Program-made: the position numbers and the translations under genes
DNA from: Larix kaempferi
Taxonomy: Eukaryota > Streptophyta > Pinopsida > Pinales > Pinaceae
Assembly (NCBI GenBank): GCA_027924585.1
Contig: BSBM01000179.1
Coordinates: 12,500,501-12,564,500 of the forward strand
DNA: 64,000 bases
Direction of reading: 5' to 3'
The notes under the pieces: generated by a model
What the model was told of the DNA's origin: nothing
What the model saw: only the letters and a program-made list of their open reading frames with translations
Databases searched by the model: none
In this document: one piece after another, positions 46,039-56,833 of the stretch
Position numbering within the stretch: position 1 is the stretch's first letter
How the letters are laid out: each line of letters opens with the position of its first letter

Positions 46039-47272
46039 CTCTCTCTTAACTAGGAAGGTATTTCTCGACACAGATCTGCTAGCACAAGTCTTCTTCTCTG
46101 GATCATCGTCATCAAATCATCGTCATCGTCACGGCTGCTGCTATCTCAATCAATCTTTGAACTATTCGTCATAGGAAGTTCTACAGAGCCAACCATTTTT
46201 CATGTTGGATGTAGGCCCACCACCTGTAAGTCTTCATCATCAGTGGTCATACTATGGATCCCAGGACTAATTATGTGCGTTAAGTAAAACCTCGAAAGAG
46301 CATCCCAGGACTGATTACGAGCATACTGCTCAACCTATCGGATCTCCCAGGATCTTTTACATGTAATTACACAACCTATCCACAGCGACATAGTATCATC
46401 TTGATACTCATGATCATACTGATCATCTCATCGTCTATGAAGCACAGTCCAGATGCACACAATACAACACTTACACTCACCGGCATTGAAGGACTTTCCT
46501 CTGACCATCCAGGAAGGGCTCAACACTCACATCAATGCACATGGGAGAACACATCTACCACCATTTCGTAAAGGCTCTGCACTTACATTAACGCACATGG
46601 GAGAACACACCTACCACCATGTCGTAAAGGCTCTACACTTACATCAACGCACATGGGAGAACACATCTATCACCATGTCGGAAAGGCTCTGCACTTACAT
46701 CAACGCACATGGGAGAACACATCTACCACCATGTCGGAAAGGCTCTGTGCATCTATGTCTTCGGACTCATCACACATGATCCACCTGACCATGTCAAAAA
46801 ATCCTCCTGATGCATGTCATCATAGCATTATCATCTTGATCATCAATGCATCCACCTAATGCATATCATTTGGAGCAACATCTTGAAGCTCATCATCCAT
46901 GATCATCCTACTCATACAATGCATCCACCTGATGCATACCAAGTATCTACCTGATACATATCATCATACATGATCTACCTGCTCATACAATGTATCCACC
47001 TGATACATACACAAATACATGATCCACCTGATCATACAATGTACCACCTAATACATGTACAAATACATGATCCGCCTGATCATATCAAGCATCCAACATG
47101 ATGCATATACAAATGCATGATTCAACTGATCATATCAAGCATCTAACATGATGCATATAAGAAGTAGTAACTGGAGCACCGCTCTGATGCTCATCATCCA
47201 GCACTTACATCCACAGCCATGGGAGGGATCCTCCTCTCACCATGCTTGGAATGGCTCCTACAAATGTGCTCA
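46039..47272 (-). other. Copia-3 3' non-coding tail
   Basis: 1.2 kb between the RNase H stop and the 3' LTR. It contains a 56-bp array (46531-46754), CTGATACAT/TGATCATAC words related to the 49-bp array of Copia-2 (46780-47160), and one diverged copy of the ~88-bp Copia-2 unit (46260-46370). No coding content. Confidence 0.8.
46531..46754. repeat. 56-bp tandem array in the Copia-3 tail
   Basis: Four units ATCAACGCACATGGGAGAAC... start at 46531, 46587, 46643 and 46699, exactly 56 bp apart. Absent from Copia-2. Confidence 0.92.
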
Positions 47273-50200
47273 TCACTTCTTCCTCGAAGTATCTTCAATA
47301 TGAAGAACTCCAAGCCTCTCTATGAAGTATTCAAACTTCACTTTGGCTAGTGGTTTCTTCAACACATTTGCAATATGCTCATCCATTGCAACATACAGGA
47401 GCTTCACTGCTCCTCTCTGCACCATATCCCTGATATAGCGATATTTGATCTCAATGTGCTTCGACCTGTCGTGGAACACAGGGTTCTCAGACAGCTTCAC
47501 ACAAATCTGGTTGTCACAAAAGATACCAATAGCCTCCAACGGGAGATCAAATAGCTCAGTCAGTAGCTTCCAGAGCCATACTGCCTCACAACTAGCCAAA
47601 CAAGCTGCAACATACTCTGCTTCGGTTGTACTCAGTGCTACATAGGATTGCTTCCTGCTAAACCAAGAGATCACACTTGATCCCATACTGGAGCAGCACC
47701 CAGAAGTGTTCTTCCTATCTGTAGCACTGCCTACCCAGTCTGAATCAACATAACCCTGCAGGCTAAACTTTTGATTCGCATCATACTTGAGCCCATAATC
47801 AATTGTACCCTTCAGGTACCTCAGAATATGCTTTACAGCAACCAGGTGAACAACTCTAGGATCCATCAGGAACTGGCTCAATGTGTTCACCATAAAGCAA
47901 ATATCTGGTCTCATGTTCGTCAGGTACATCAAGGACCCAATCATCTGACGATACACCATGACATCAACCGGCTCTGATGAAGCATCACACAAAAGCTTCA
48001 GGTTCGATGCCATAGTTGTGGCCATGGCCTTGCTGTCCATCATCCCGAACCTCTTCAGGATCTCCACTGCATACTTCCCTTGTCCAAGGAAGATCCCATC
48101 TTCACTTTGCTACACCTCCATGCCTAGAAAATAGTCCATCATCCCCAAGTCCTTCATCTCAAACTCGGCAACAAGCTTTCTCTTGGTATCCGCAATCAAT
48201 CCATCCTCACCTGTAATAAATAGGTCCTCCACATACAGAAGTAGTATCATGGGATTGCCTTCCTCAACCTTGTAGTAAAGGTTGGAATTTTCTTTACTCT
48301 TAGTAAAGCCCAAACTGGATAGAAAGCTATCTATCCTACCATACCAAGTCCTAGGAGCTTGCTTCAAGCCATACAAGGCTTTCTTCAACCTGCACACATA
48401 TGACTCCCTGTCATGTGTCTCAAAACCAAGTGGCTACTCCACATACACTTCCTCCTCGACTACACCATTCAAGAAAGCTGTCTTGACATCCATCTGGTGT
48501 ATCTTCCATTTCATCACTGCATCCAGGGAAAGTACTGATTTGATGGAAGTGTACCTGGCTACAGGAGCAAAAGTTTCTTCATAGTCTATTCCCTCTTTCT
48601 AGGATAAGCCACGAGCTACAAATCTCGCATTGTACTTTTCTATTCTTCCATCTGCAACATGCTTGATCTTGTAGATCCACTTGGAAGTCGCAACAGACTT
48701 CCCTTCAGGTCTTGGGACTACATCCCAAACATCATTCTTCATGATCGACTAGTATTCCTCGACCATGGCATCCTTCCATTCTTTCTTTTCCGTTGCTTCT
48801 TCATAACTGGAAGGTTCTTTGTTCATAATATCACAGAGTAGGGCAACATAGCTGGTATGAGATCTAGTCTTCTTCCTTTCTCTGTGTTCTTCTTCTGGAA
48901 AGCCAAACCTTTCTGCATCTTGAATGAGCTCTCTAGCCCATGTAGGTTTCCTCTTATGAGAGTTCTTCTCACGGGGTGGATCTACAGGTTCTTGTGGATC
49001 TTCTATTTCACGATCTGCATCTGGAATTGCTTCAGTCATAGTGGTGTCTTAAAATCTGGTTTCCTTTGGTTCTTCATGATCTTCAACAAGTGTCTTCCTT
49101 GACTTGATGAAAGCTGAGTTTTCATCAAATGTTACATCCCTGCTGACATCAATATTCTTGAATCCTAGAAAGTATATTCTGTAAGCTTTCAATCTTTCAT
49201 TGTACCACACAAAGATGCCCTTCTTTCCTGAAGGATCTAGCTTTGTTCTCTTTTCCTTTGGAATATGTGTATATACAGGACAACCAAATATTCTGAGATG
49301 GCCGACTTCAGGTTTCTTACCAGAGAATACCTCTTCTGGTGTCTTGTTGTCCAATATCTTGTGAGGTGTTCTATTCTACACATATACATCTGTCCTAGCT
49401 ACTTCTGCCCATAGATGCATAGGCAAATCCTGGTCATGCAACATTGCCCATGCTGCTTCCATGATTGTTCTATTATTTCTTTATGCAACCCCATTTTGTT
49501 GTAGATTGTAGGGAGCAGTCAACTCCCTCTTAATCCCTGAATCACTGCATAACTTCTTGAAATCACCTTAAGTAAATTCTCCGCCATTGTCGTATTTGAA
49601 TGTCTTGATCTTCTTATCAGTTTGATTTTCCATCAAGGCTTTGAATTCCTTAAACTTATCAAACACTTCATCTTTGTTCTTCAAGAAATAAACCCAAGTC
49701 TTCCTAGAGAAATCATCAATGAAAGAGACATAGTATACATACCCACTCAGAGAATTGGATGACATCGGACCGCATACATCGGAGTGGATAATTTCCAAGA
49801 TTCCTTTAGCTTTGCTTTCACTGCTTGGAAATGCCTTCTTAATGTTCTTTCCTTTTGCACATCATTTGCAAACCCCTTCATGCTTTGTCTTGATTTCAAG
49901 AAGACCCTCTACAGCTTTACTTGCAATTGGTAGTACTCTATAGTGCACATGTGCAAGCCTTCTATTCCAAAGTTCACTTGGCTCCATGGATTCATGTACT
50001 ATGGCATGTTCAGGTTGTCCCTTCAATTTGTACAATCCTCCCTCTTGCTCTTCAATCACTACTGCATCATCTATAGTTTTACCCTTTGGCCACATTAGGA
50101 CTTGGCCATCTACGAATGCAACCCTCATGCCTTTTGCATCCAATGCAGATATGGAGAGTAGGTTCTTCTTGAGCCCAGGTACATATAGAACATCTTTCAT

Positions 50201-51310
50201 CTTCAAATACTTCCCAGAGTCTAGGTTGTAGGAGGCTTCACCACTTCCCTTAATAAGATATTGATAATCATCCCCAAGTTTCACTTTATGGGGTGACTTA
50301 TGTTCAGATAGATTTACAAAAGATTCTTTAAACCTAGTCATGTGTTTGGAAGACCCACTATCAATAAGCCAATCATTACATCCATGAGAGATAGTACCTG
50401 TGAGAGCAGAGATTAGAACATATTCATCTTCACTAGATGAGTCATCACTTTCTGCTCTAGCCTTCTTCTTGGGAGGTTCATCATCCTCGGCAGCATGAGC
50501 ATGATATCTCTTCTTGTTGTTCTTCTTCCTTTTGTTGAAGTTGTTGTTGTTGTTCTTTTTGTTCTTAGGACAATCTGAAGCAAAGTGTCCCTTCTCATTA
50601 CATGTGAAGCATCTGAGATCTTTCTTATCTTTATATTGATGTTGGTGTGAAGATTTATTGGCATGAGAATGCTCTCTCTTTGACCTTCCTTTCTTGGTGT
50701 GTGCTGTGAGAGCTTGATCTTCATTTCTCATATTTTCTTCTCGAGCCACAAGCCTTGCTTCTTCTTGTGAGCATTCTTCCCATAGTCTACTGAATGAGAT
50801 CAACTTCCTTCTTGCACAGATTCCTTGGATGAAGGAGTCCCATGACCTAGGTAGGCCATTCAATGTGGTCATGACAACTTCACCATTATCTACTACTTCA
50901 TCCACAGCTTCAAGTTGTTCCTTGATCTTATAGACCTTAGAGAAATAAGATTGAATGGTCTCTCCATTTTGAAGCTTTACCCCTTTCAATTGGTTCCGCA
51001 GGGTCATCTTCCGATTTATGTTCTTTCCTTCAAATAGCTTAGTCAGGGAATCAAACATCTCCTTGGGTGTCTTCAGAGATGACACATGTGGTATGAGATG
51101 GTCTTTGATAGAATCAGCAATGATCCTCTTTGCCTTGACCAAGTTCTGCTTATGTAAAGCCTTAGCCTCTTCTCCCTTTGGGACAGGGACCTCTTCACTT
51201 ATGTAAGTGTCCAACTCATTTTCTTCCAGGATTAACCCAATCCTATACTTCCATTCTTGGAAGTTATCAGCCCCTTCAAGCTTATCCTCAAGCTTGGTGT
51301 GGTGAGACAT
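47273..51310 (-). pseudogene. Copia-3 gag-pro-int-RT-RH polyprotein with nine in-frame stops
   Basis: A single 1346-codon minus-strand frame. Residues 1-200 are UBN2-type Gag, with zinc knuckle CFTCNEKGHFASDC at 234-247, protease DSGSS at 317-321 and the GAG-pre-integrase block LWNRRLAHVHYRVL at about 447-460. The integrase core has DVCGPMSSNSLSGYVYYVSF, YDNGGEF and NGVA(stop)RNNR. RT has YGLKQAPRTW and YVED in place of YVDD (48225-48236). RNase H ends in TSRKK. Stops at 49862, 49568, 49481, 49376, 49049, 48749, 48599, 48434 and 48110 (lower coordinate of each). Where Copia-2 shows the sense codon these are Q or W codons (CAG/CAA/TGG). No frameshift at all. Confidence 0.93.
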
Positions 51311-51870
51311 ATTAAAGAGTACTTCAAATGGAAATAGAAATATTTAGGTCTTGCCACTTGATTTGCATAAATCTGGATCTGGTGCTGGATTAGGGTTTGT
51401 CAGAGAAACCCTAAAAATTCAAAATGTGAATTTAAAACTTCTAAAAAGATAGAAAGATGTGCCTTGATGAGATGATAATCCTAGTATACTCAGAAATTGA
51501 AAACTGCAAAGTTTCACCCTTCATAAATGCTTTTCAATCTCCCAAATTCACTAGGGAGGACCCTGAATTAGGGTTTGAGTTTTCCGGAGCTTCACCCAAC
51601 CAAAAAGTTCGATCCAAAGCTCTAAAATTCCATTTTTCCAAGGAGCTTCCAGCTATCGTCTTGGAATTCAGAAATTCCTATTTTTGTGGAAACCCTAATT
51701 TTTTATTGCAAAAAATAAAAGTGCCCAGAATTGAATTCTAATTGGATAGAAAGATGCGCCTTGTTGAGGAGAGTCAAAATACCCTACTTCCTTTCAAGAT
51801 CCATGGAGATAAACCCAATAAACAAGAAGCCCTAGCTTCTGCAACTACACAGTGTCTTCTTCTCAAGTTA
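51311..51870 (-). other. Copia-3 leader
   Basis: 560-bp untranslated leader between primer site and gag, homologous to the Copia-2 leader. Confidence 0.7.
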
Positions 51871-51882
51871 GCTCTGATACCA
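51871..51882 (-). other. Primer binding site, Copia-3
   Basis: Minus-strand TGGTATCAGAGC, perfect, abutting the LTR. Confidence 0.9.
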
Positions 51883-52444
51883 TGTTAATTTTTTAGCATT
51901 AATTCAATATACTCTAGGATCTTTACTGAGAGAATAACATGTACAGCATATCCAACATATCAATCATAACAAGCAATCACATGAGACAATAGACACACAG
52001 ATTTTCACTGGGGAAAACCATAAAGGTGAAAAACCCGACAACTTCCTCAGAGATAGAAAGAGCAATGATACAACCCAAGTACAATAGATAGTCCTCCTAG
52101 TAGCTACTCCTCCTTCTTCACTTGTGCGCCACTTTCTGATGAGTGTAGAAGTGAATAATGAAGTGATCAAATAGAGTGCCTCCCTCACTCTATTTATACA
52201 TGACCTGACCTGCCTAATAAACTAGCATGGCCGACTAGTCTAACTCAGTCTAATAACCCATGGTAATACTAATCAGGGCCGACCCCACAATTGGTGGTCT
52301 AATAACCCATCACATGCAAGTTGCAACACTTGCGACACTTGTCAATACAAATGACGACACTCCCGTATAGAGGAATAATAACATCTCTATATGAGTACAA
52401 TATACATAGGTGAAATACATTCCGAAGTTACAATTACATCAACA
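51883..52444 (-). repeat. 5' LTR of Copia-3
   Basis: 562 bp, minus-strand TGTTGATGTAAT...AATTAACA. The hairpin over its TATA box (52169-52195) has one changed base in an arm. Confidence 0.92.
52169..52198 (-). promoter_or_regulatory. TATA box and hairpin, Copia-3 5' LTR
   Basis: Arms AAATAGAGTGC and TCACTCTATTT (one mismatch) around CTCCC, with TATAAATA overlapping on the minus strand. Confidence 0.55.
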
Positions 52445-52449
52445 CTTCA

Positions 52450-52990
52450 TAGTCATCTCTTTTTGTTGAAAGTTCTGCAACTTTCGGAACAAAGAAATCA
52501 CATAGTCATTTGGCAAGAACTTCCCCTTCTGCTTGGCGACCATCCTATCACAAGACATGATTTTCTCCTTGCCCTTCTTGACTCTGTCAGGCTGCACATT
52601 GTCCCACCACAATGAGGCATGACCCTTCAACCTCAGACATGCAGTCTTAAATCGTTTAGGATCCTCGATCTGCTCTATGTTGAAGTATTTCTTCATCTCT
52701 CTGAACCAGTCGACCATGTCTTCTGGATCCTGAGTAGGTACGTACATCTATCTTTGTCCGACCTCTCATATCCGTCAGAAGTTTGATCAGTTTGTCTTCT
52801 AGTTCTTCTCTTATTGCTTCTCGTGCTTCCACTTCTTCGACCTCCTCATCGTTGTGGTCTAACGCATCAGGAATACAACCACACCTTTGGATTTCTTTGA
52901 TCGATGCGACTTTATTTGTCAAAGTTCGCATTGTTCGGATGCACTCGTCGAACATCTCACGATCAACTGTGACTGCTATGCCATGCACTC
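52450..52990 (-). pseudogene. Gypsy-2 gag, N-terminal part
   Basis: Starts near 52988. The N-terminal 80 residues are coiled-coil-like and acidic (DEEVEEVEAREAIREELEDK). After a frameshift near 52745 the gag core follows: MVDWFREMKKYFNIEQIED, ACLRLKGHASLWWDNVQPD and FLPNDYVISLFRKLQNFQQK, a Retrotrans_gag pattern. Cut by Copia-3 at EMTMK. It would form the particle shell. Confidence 0.88.
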
Positions 52991-53152
52991 TTCGTCTAAC
53001 TCCTCAAACGTTAACGCCACTATGAGCTATTTTCAACCTCGGCTGAAACTCCCACTCATCCAATTGCAACCGGACTTCAACAAGTCGTGCACAACTCTAC
53101 CGAACTGCAGCTGGAGCTGTTCAACGCAATTTCTCACTGGATTCTTCCACTC

Positions 53153-53164
53153 TGATACCACTTG
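53153..53164 (-). other. Second primer-site-like motif, Gypsy-2
   Basis: Minus-strand TGGTATCAGAGT followed by GG, 64 bp downstream of the true primer site and flanked by similar sequence (CCACTTGACACAAGGCA versus CCACTTGAAGCAAGGCA). Confidence 0.6.
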
Positions 53165-53216
53165 ACACAAGGCAAGTTAGTATCACCGGATTTCTCCTCG
53201 ATAGGATTCACTTCTC

Positions 53217-53228
53217 GCTCTGATACCA
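53217..53228 (-). other. Primer binding site, Gypsy-2
   Basis: Minus-strand TGGTATCAGAGC, two bases from the LTR end at 53231. Confidence 0.88.
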
Positions 53229-53230
53229 CT

Positions 53231-54249
53231 TGAAGCAAGGCACCTTAAGACAAAGGTTCTTGCTTAACAATTACACAAAACACACACGTTCACATAAACA
53301 AGATGTAAACAGGATGCCATAAACTAGCTTATATGACTTCTACCGAAATGGTTACAATGCAAACTGCAAGGAATGGAAATAACTAACTATTGTCAGCCTT
53401 AGCCAAATACAATATAGAAATAACTGTGTGCTATCTCAGTGTGTCAACCATCACCCTCTCCTGGTTCACTGCGGAACTCTGATCTATGGCTCGATCTTCT
53501 CTGCTTTCTGTAGATGTGTGACTTTCCTCTCCAATCTACAAAACTTCTCTTGAGCTCTGCTCTCATCGATCCTCTACTGACCAAACTCCCCTCTCTGTGC
53601 CTACGCACAAGCCTTCTACTCTGCTGTTGCTGTTCTCGAGATCACTCTGACCCATGAGACATGCTTCCTCTGTCTATCGATCTCCTTAGATCCTGCAGAC
53701 CTAGAACTGTCAACACCCCTGCCGTGCTGCACAATCTCTGCCTATGTTGACATTCGTCACGATCCCAACTTCCTTCCATAACTGCTAATAACTTCCTTAG
53801 CAACCCCGAACTGTTGCCAAGTGCTCCTCTTGACTTCTACACGTCCTTCTGACACTGCTAGAGTAGTCGGTCATTTCACTGCCTCGACCATACTGTATTA
53901 TGTTAGCCTTTGACATACATGTTGGCTTCCCTTCGCACTCTCAAGGACTCACTAGTCCAATCCTTCCCCCTCGCTTGGCTCATGCCCAAACTTGTCGGAA
54001 TCACGGTTCAACAACATGTTGACCCTCGATGTACCCGCTATTACCCTGTCGTCTGTTGACCTTTGACATGTCAGCTCTTGACCTTCCGGACCTTCTGTCG
54101 ATATGCTTATCGACTACTCCTGCTCAACTTATTACTTAAGCAACCAATATGCTCTTATGCACCAGTGGTCGTCGACAATCCCTCTGGTTGACCTCCTCCA
54201 TGTCAATCATCCTTGACTATTTTTCCTAGGCCCCAATGCTCCTGCATCA
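53231..54249 (-). repeat. 5' LTR of Gypsy-2
   Basis: 1019 bp, minus-strand TGATGCAGGAGC... ending ...TGCTTCA at 53231. It aligns with 27987-28819 over its first 845 bp or so. Confidence 0.85.
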
Positions 54250-55879
54250 CTTAGGGGGAGGATGCATCATTTGGAACCATGGAAAGGACACCCAATAAGG
54301 GAACATATGATCTTGTACATCCACTACGAGCGAACTATGAATAATGTGAAGCAAGTTAGTTGGTGTGCGGTTCATGGGGATATGACGGATCTACAATACA
54401 CCATGAATGTGATCAATCCCCCACTCGACGTGATGATGGCTCCCTGAAGTTAAGAAGCCTCCCGAAAAGATGCATACTCATGTTGCTTTCCCCTTGGCAT
54501 GGTCAGTATGGCTCCCCCAGGTTCACTCCACAAAGGTTTTATGCAGGATCTACAACCTCAATTATTGGGTTAGCTTCCTCGGTGCATAGGGGCAGAGTGG
54601 TCCTCTGCATTCCTCATTGGTCGCAGTCTCCCATGTGGGTGCATAGAATGATTAAGTGTAGAATCCAGAGGAAAAATCCTGGAGACAGGACCCATATTCC
54701 TTGGGATCTCTTGGAAAATGTAGAGGTGAAAGGCATTTTCAATTGTGTCATTTTGGCCTTGGCTCAACAAGCAATTCAGGATATGAAAGAATGGGTGCAA
54801 GATGAGTAGGAGGACAAAGGATTAGAGGGAATCCAGGTAGATATGGGAATGTAGGTTGAAAACATAGGCACGTTTAGAACTAGATATACCAAGCATAACA
54901 AGACAATCACCCTCTTCTAGTACATGAAAACATTGCTGGGATAAGCCTTCTTGGACTTTAATGAGAAGAGCAAGAAAATCTTGTTGCAACTGGATGAAAC
55001 ATGAGGGTAAATCTATCGGGTAGAGGTGCATCTTTAGCTCATGGATAAGGAATTTACCAAGCTGGGATCCAAATTCAATTTGCTGGCTAAAGCCACCACA
55101 TGCATGGTTTAAAAAAAAATAGAGGTCCCAACCACAACCAACTCAACTCCAAAAGTGCCCAAAGCTCACATAGTGTCCATCACTGATGATCAGTAGTCTC
55201 TTGCCTTTGTCTTATTTCAGTTTTTTTTGCATAGAATCCAAGGAAATTTCGATATGACATATGGACCCTATGTTATTTTAGATATCCTAATAGTCTTCAT
55301 AGCTACCTCAATCAAAATGATAGTATATCTACCAATTTTCTCAAATAGACAAGTATGTTTTTTGGTACTAAAATTGTAAGAATGTATAATGTTAAATTCT
55401 GGTTGTGTGACTGGTTTGATATACCTAGTGGGTGTACCTAGTGGTAGACCAACCAGTAAAAACATTGTATCTTTTTTATTTCTTAGTAATATAGTTTGCT
55501 CTAACTTAAAAAAATAAAAACAAAATTGTTATTGATAAATTAAGGAGCTCTCTAAACATTTGACAATTTGGCACGAGGGCTTTTCACCGGAATCCAACAT
55601 TTTTTATTTTGCAAAATTTGAATTTAACTGTGTTTTAATGGTGATTTTGATGGTAGAAATGGATTCAAAAATTCAAAAATTCTCGGGACACCCAAAATTT
55701 TAGAGTTTGAAAGTTGTAACCAAAATTTTTAAAAATTTCTGTCAGATTTTTTCAAAATTGTGACAGAAAAATCAAAGTTTTTCGTTTGAAATCGTAGAAC
55801 TTTTAACAATGATACATTGAATCAATGCATCACGTCTCAGTCCATACTGCACCAAACGTACCCTGTTCTATTAATATTC
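54250..55879. other. Unassigned DNA
   Basis: No recognised domain. A 149-codon plus-strand frame (54360-54809) contains HGQYGSPRFTPQRFYAG and SVHRGRVVLCIPHWSQSPMW but matches nothing I can name. 55560-55800 contains AAAATTCAAAAATT-rich sequence of repeat character. Confidence 0.45.
54360..54809 (+). CDS. Hypothetical ORF, unrecognised
   Basis: 149 codons, fairly hydrophobic middle, no zinc finger, catalytic motif or signal peptide that I can see. A second plus-strand frame (54262-54447) overlaps its start. Located just right of the Gypsy-2 LTR in transposon-rich DNA, so it is most likely chance or a retroelement relic. No function proposed. Confidence 0.15.
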   Translation: MVCGSWGYDGSTIHHECDQSPTRRDDGSLKLRSLPKRCILMLLSPWHGQYGSPRFTPQRFYAGSTTSIIGLASSVHRGRVVLCIPHWSQSPMWVHRMIKCRIQRKNPGDRTHIPWDLLENVEVKGIFNCVILALAQQAIQDMKEWVQDE

Positions 55880-56833
55880 AGGAGCAGCTAAGGATCCTAC
55901 ATGTGATACCACGTATGTTCTCGGATTTGGATTTCCGGTGAATAGCCAGGAAATTGAAAACATTTTGAAGGATATGGAGAAGGATAGGAGTCCTGGGCCA
56001 GATGGCTGGACATGTGAATTCTTTCTGCAATTTTTTGACATTCTGGGTCCGGAGTTGGTCCGTCTGGTGGAATAAGATAGGATTTCTGGAATTGTTCCTG
56101 GAGATGTTAATGCTACTTTTATTACATTGATCCCGAAGACTGCAAATCCTTCCTCCTTTCGGGACTATCGTCCTATATCACTTTGTAATTTGATCTATAA
56201 ATTGATCTCAAAAACTATTGCTCAAAGGATAAAAGGGGGTTTATCTGGTGGTATCTCTGCGGAGCAGTTTCGGTTCTTAAACAATAGTCTGATTTTTGAT
56301 GCAGTTGGAATGGCATAGGAGGTTATTCATTCGATTAAGACAAAGAAGATGGAGGCTTTGGCTCTAAAATTAGATCTTATAAAGACTTATAACCTGGTGG
56401 ATTGGTCATTTCTGAAGTTACTTTTATTAAGTGTTGGCCTGGATTATTGGATCACAGAGTGGATTATGGGTTGCATCAGATCCACAATTTTTGCTATCCT
56501 TGTCAATGGGTGTCCTACTACTTTTTTCCAGGCCACTCAGGGCCTTCGCCAGGGATGCCCCTTATCCCCATTTCTGTTTATTCTTGTTATTGATGGCCTC
56601 AGCAGACTCATCTACCAAGCTAGAGATGAGAAGATTTTTTCAGGTATTCGGGTTTCTCCCCACTTGCTTATATCACATCTCTAATTTGTTGATGACATCC
56701 TTATCTTCGGGCTTGGCAAAGAGCAGGACTGGTTACACTTTAAATATATCTTGGATTTGTTCTGCAAGGCGTCGGGGATGCAGATCAATATCGATAAATC
56801 TTGTATTTATGCATTTAATCTGCAGGATGCTAT
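55880..56833 (+). pseudogene. LINE-2: reverse transcriptase fragment of a second LINE family
   Basis: Plus strand, one main frame with several stops: MEKDRSPGPDGWTCEFFLQF, ATFITLIPKTANPSSFRDYR, PISLCNLIYKLISKTIAQRI, ALKLDLIKTYNLVDWSFL, QGLRQGCPLSPFLFILVIDG and an intact FVDD at about 56686-56697. Then GMQINIDKS. Differs from LINE-1. The 5' part (endonuclease) is not visible. It is cut at 56833 by the start of the Gypsy-3 LTR. Confidence 0.88.

Larger units (their letters stand above)
32854..52444 (-). mobile_element. Copia-3: full-length Ty1/copia element, split by a nested LTR element
   Basis: 5-bp target duplication CTTCA (32849-32853 and 52445-52449) inside Gypsy-2 gag. Minus-strand order: 5' LTR 51883-52444, primer site 51871-51882, leader, one 1346-codon gag-pro-int-RT-RH frame (51310-47273) with nine stop codons and no frameshift, a 1.2-kb non-coding tail with tandem arrays, then the 3' LTR (32854-33095 and 45728-46038) split by the 33096-45722 element. 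Without the nested element it is about 7 kb. Same family as Copia-2. Confidence 0.92.
27987..54249 (-). mobile_element. Gypsy-2: chromodomain-bearing Ty3/gypsy element split by Copia-3
   Basis: Minus-strand order: 5' LTR 53231-54249, primer site 53217-53228, gag (52450-52990, resuming 32170-32848), protease, RT-RNase H, integrase, chromodomain (28856), polypurine tract and 3' LTR 27987-28819. The gag reading frame joins across Copia-3 once one CTTCA copy is removed. All domains are present but interrupted by frameshifts and stops. The C-terminal chromodomain places it among plant chromoviruses. Confidence 0.9.

Noticed and set aside
46531-46754. CRISPR-like regular repeat
   Set aside because: Units are directly adjacent 56-bp tandem repeats with no unique spacers, in a plant retrotransposon.
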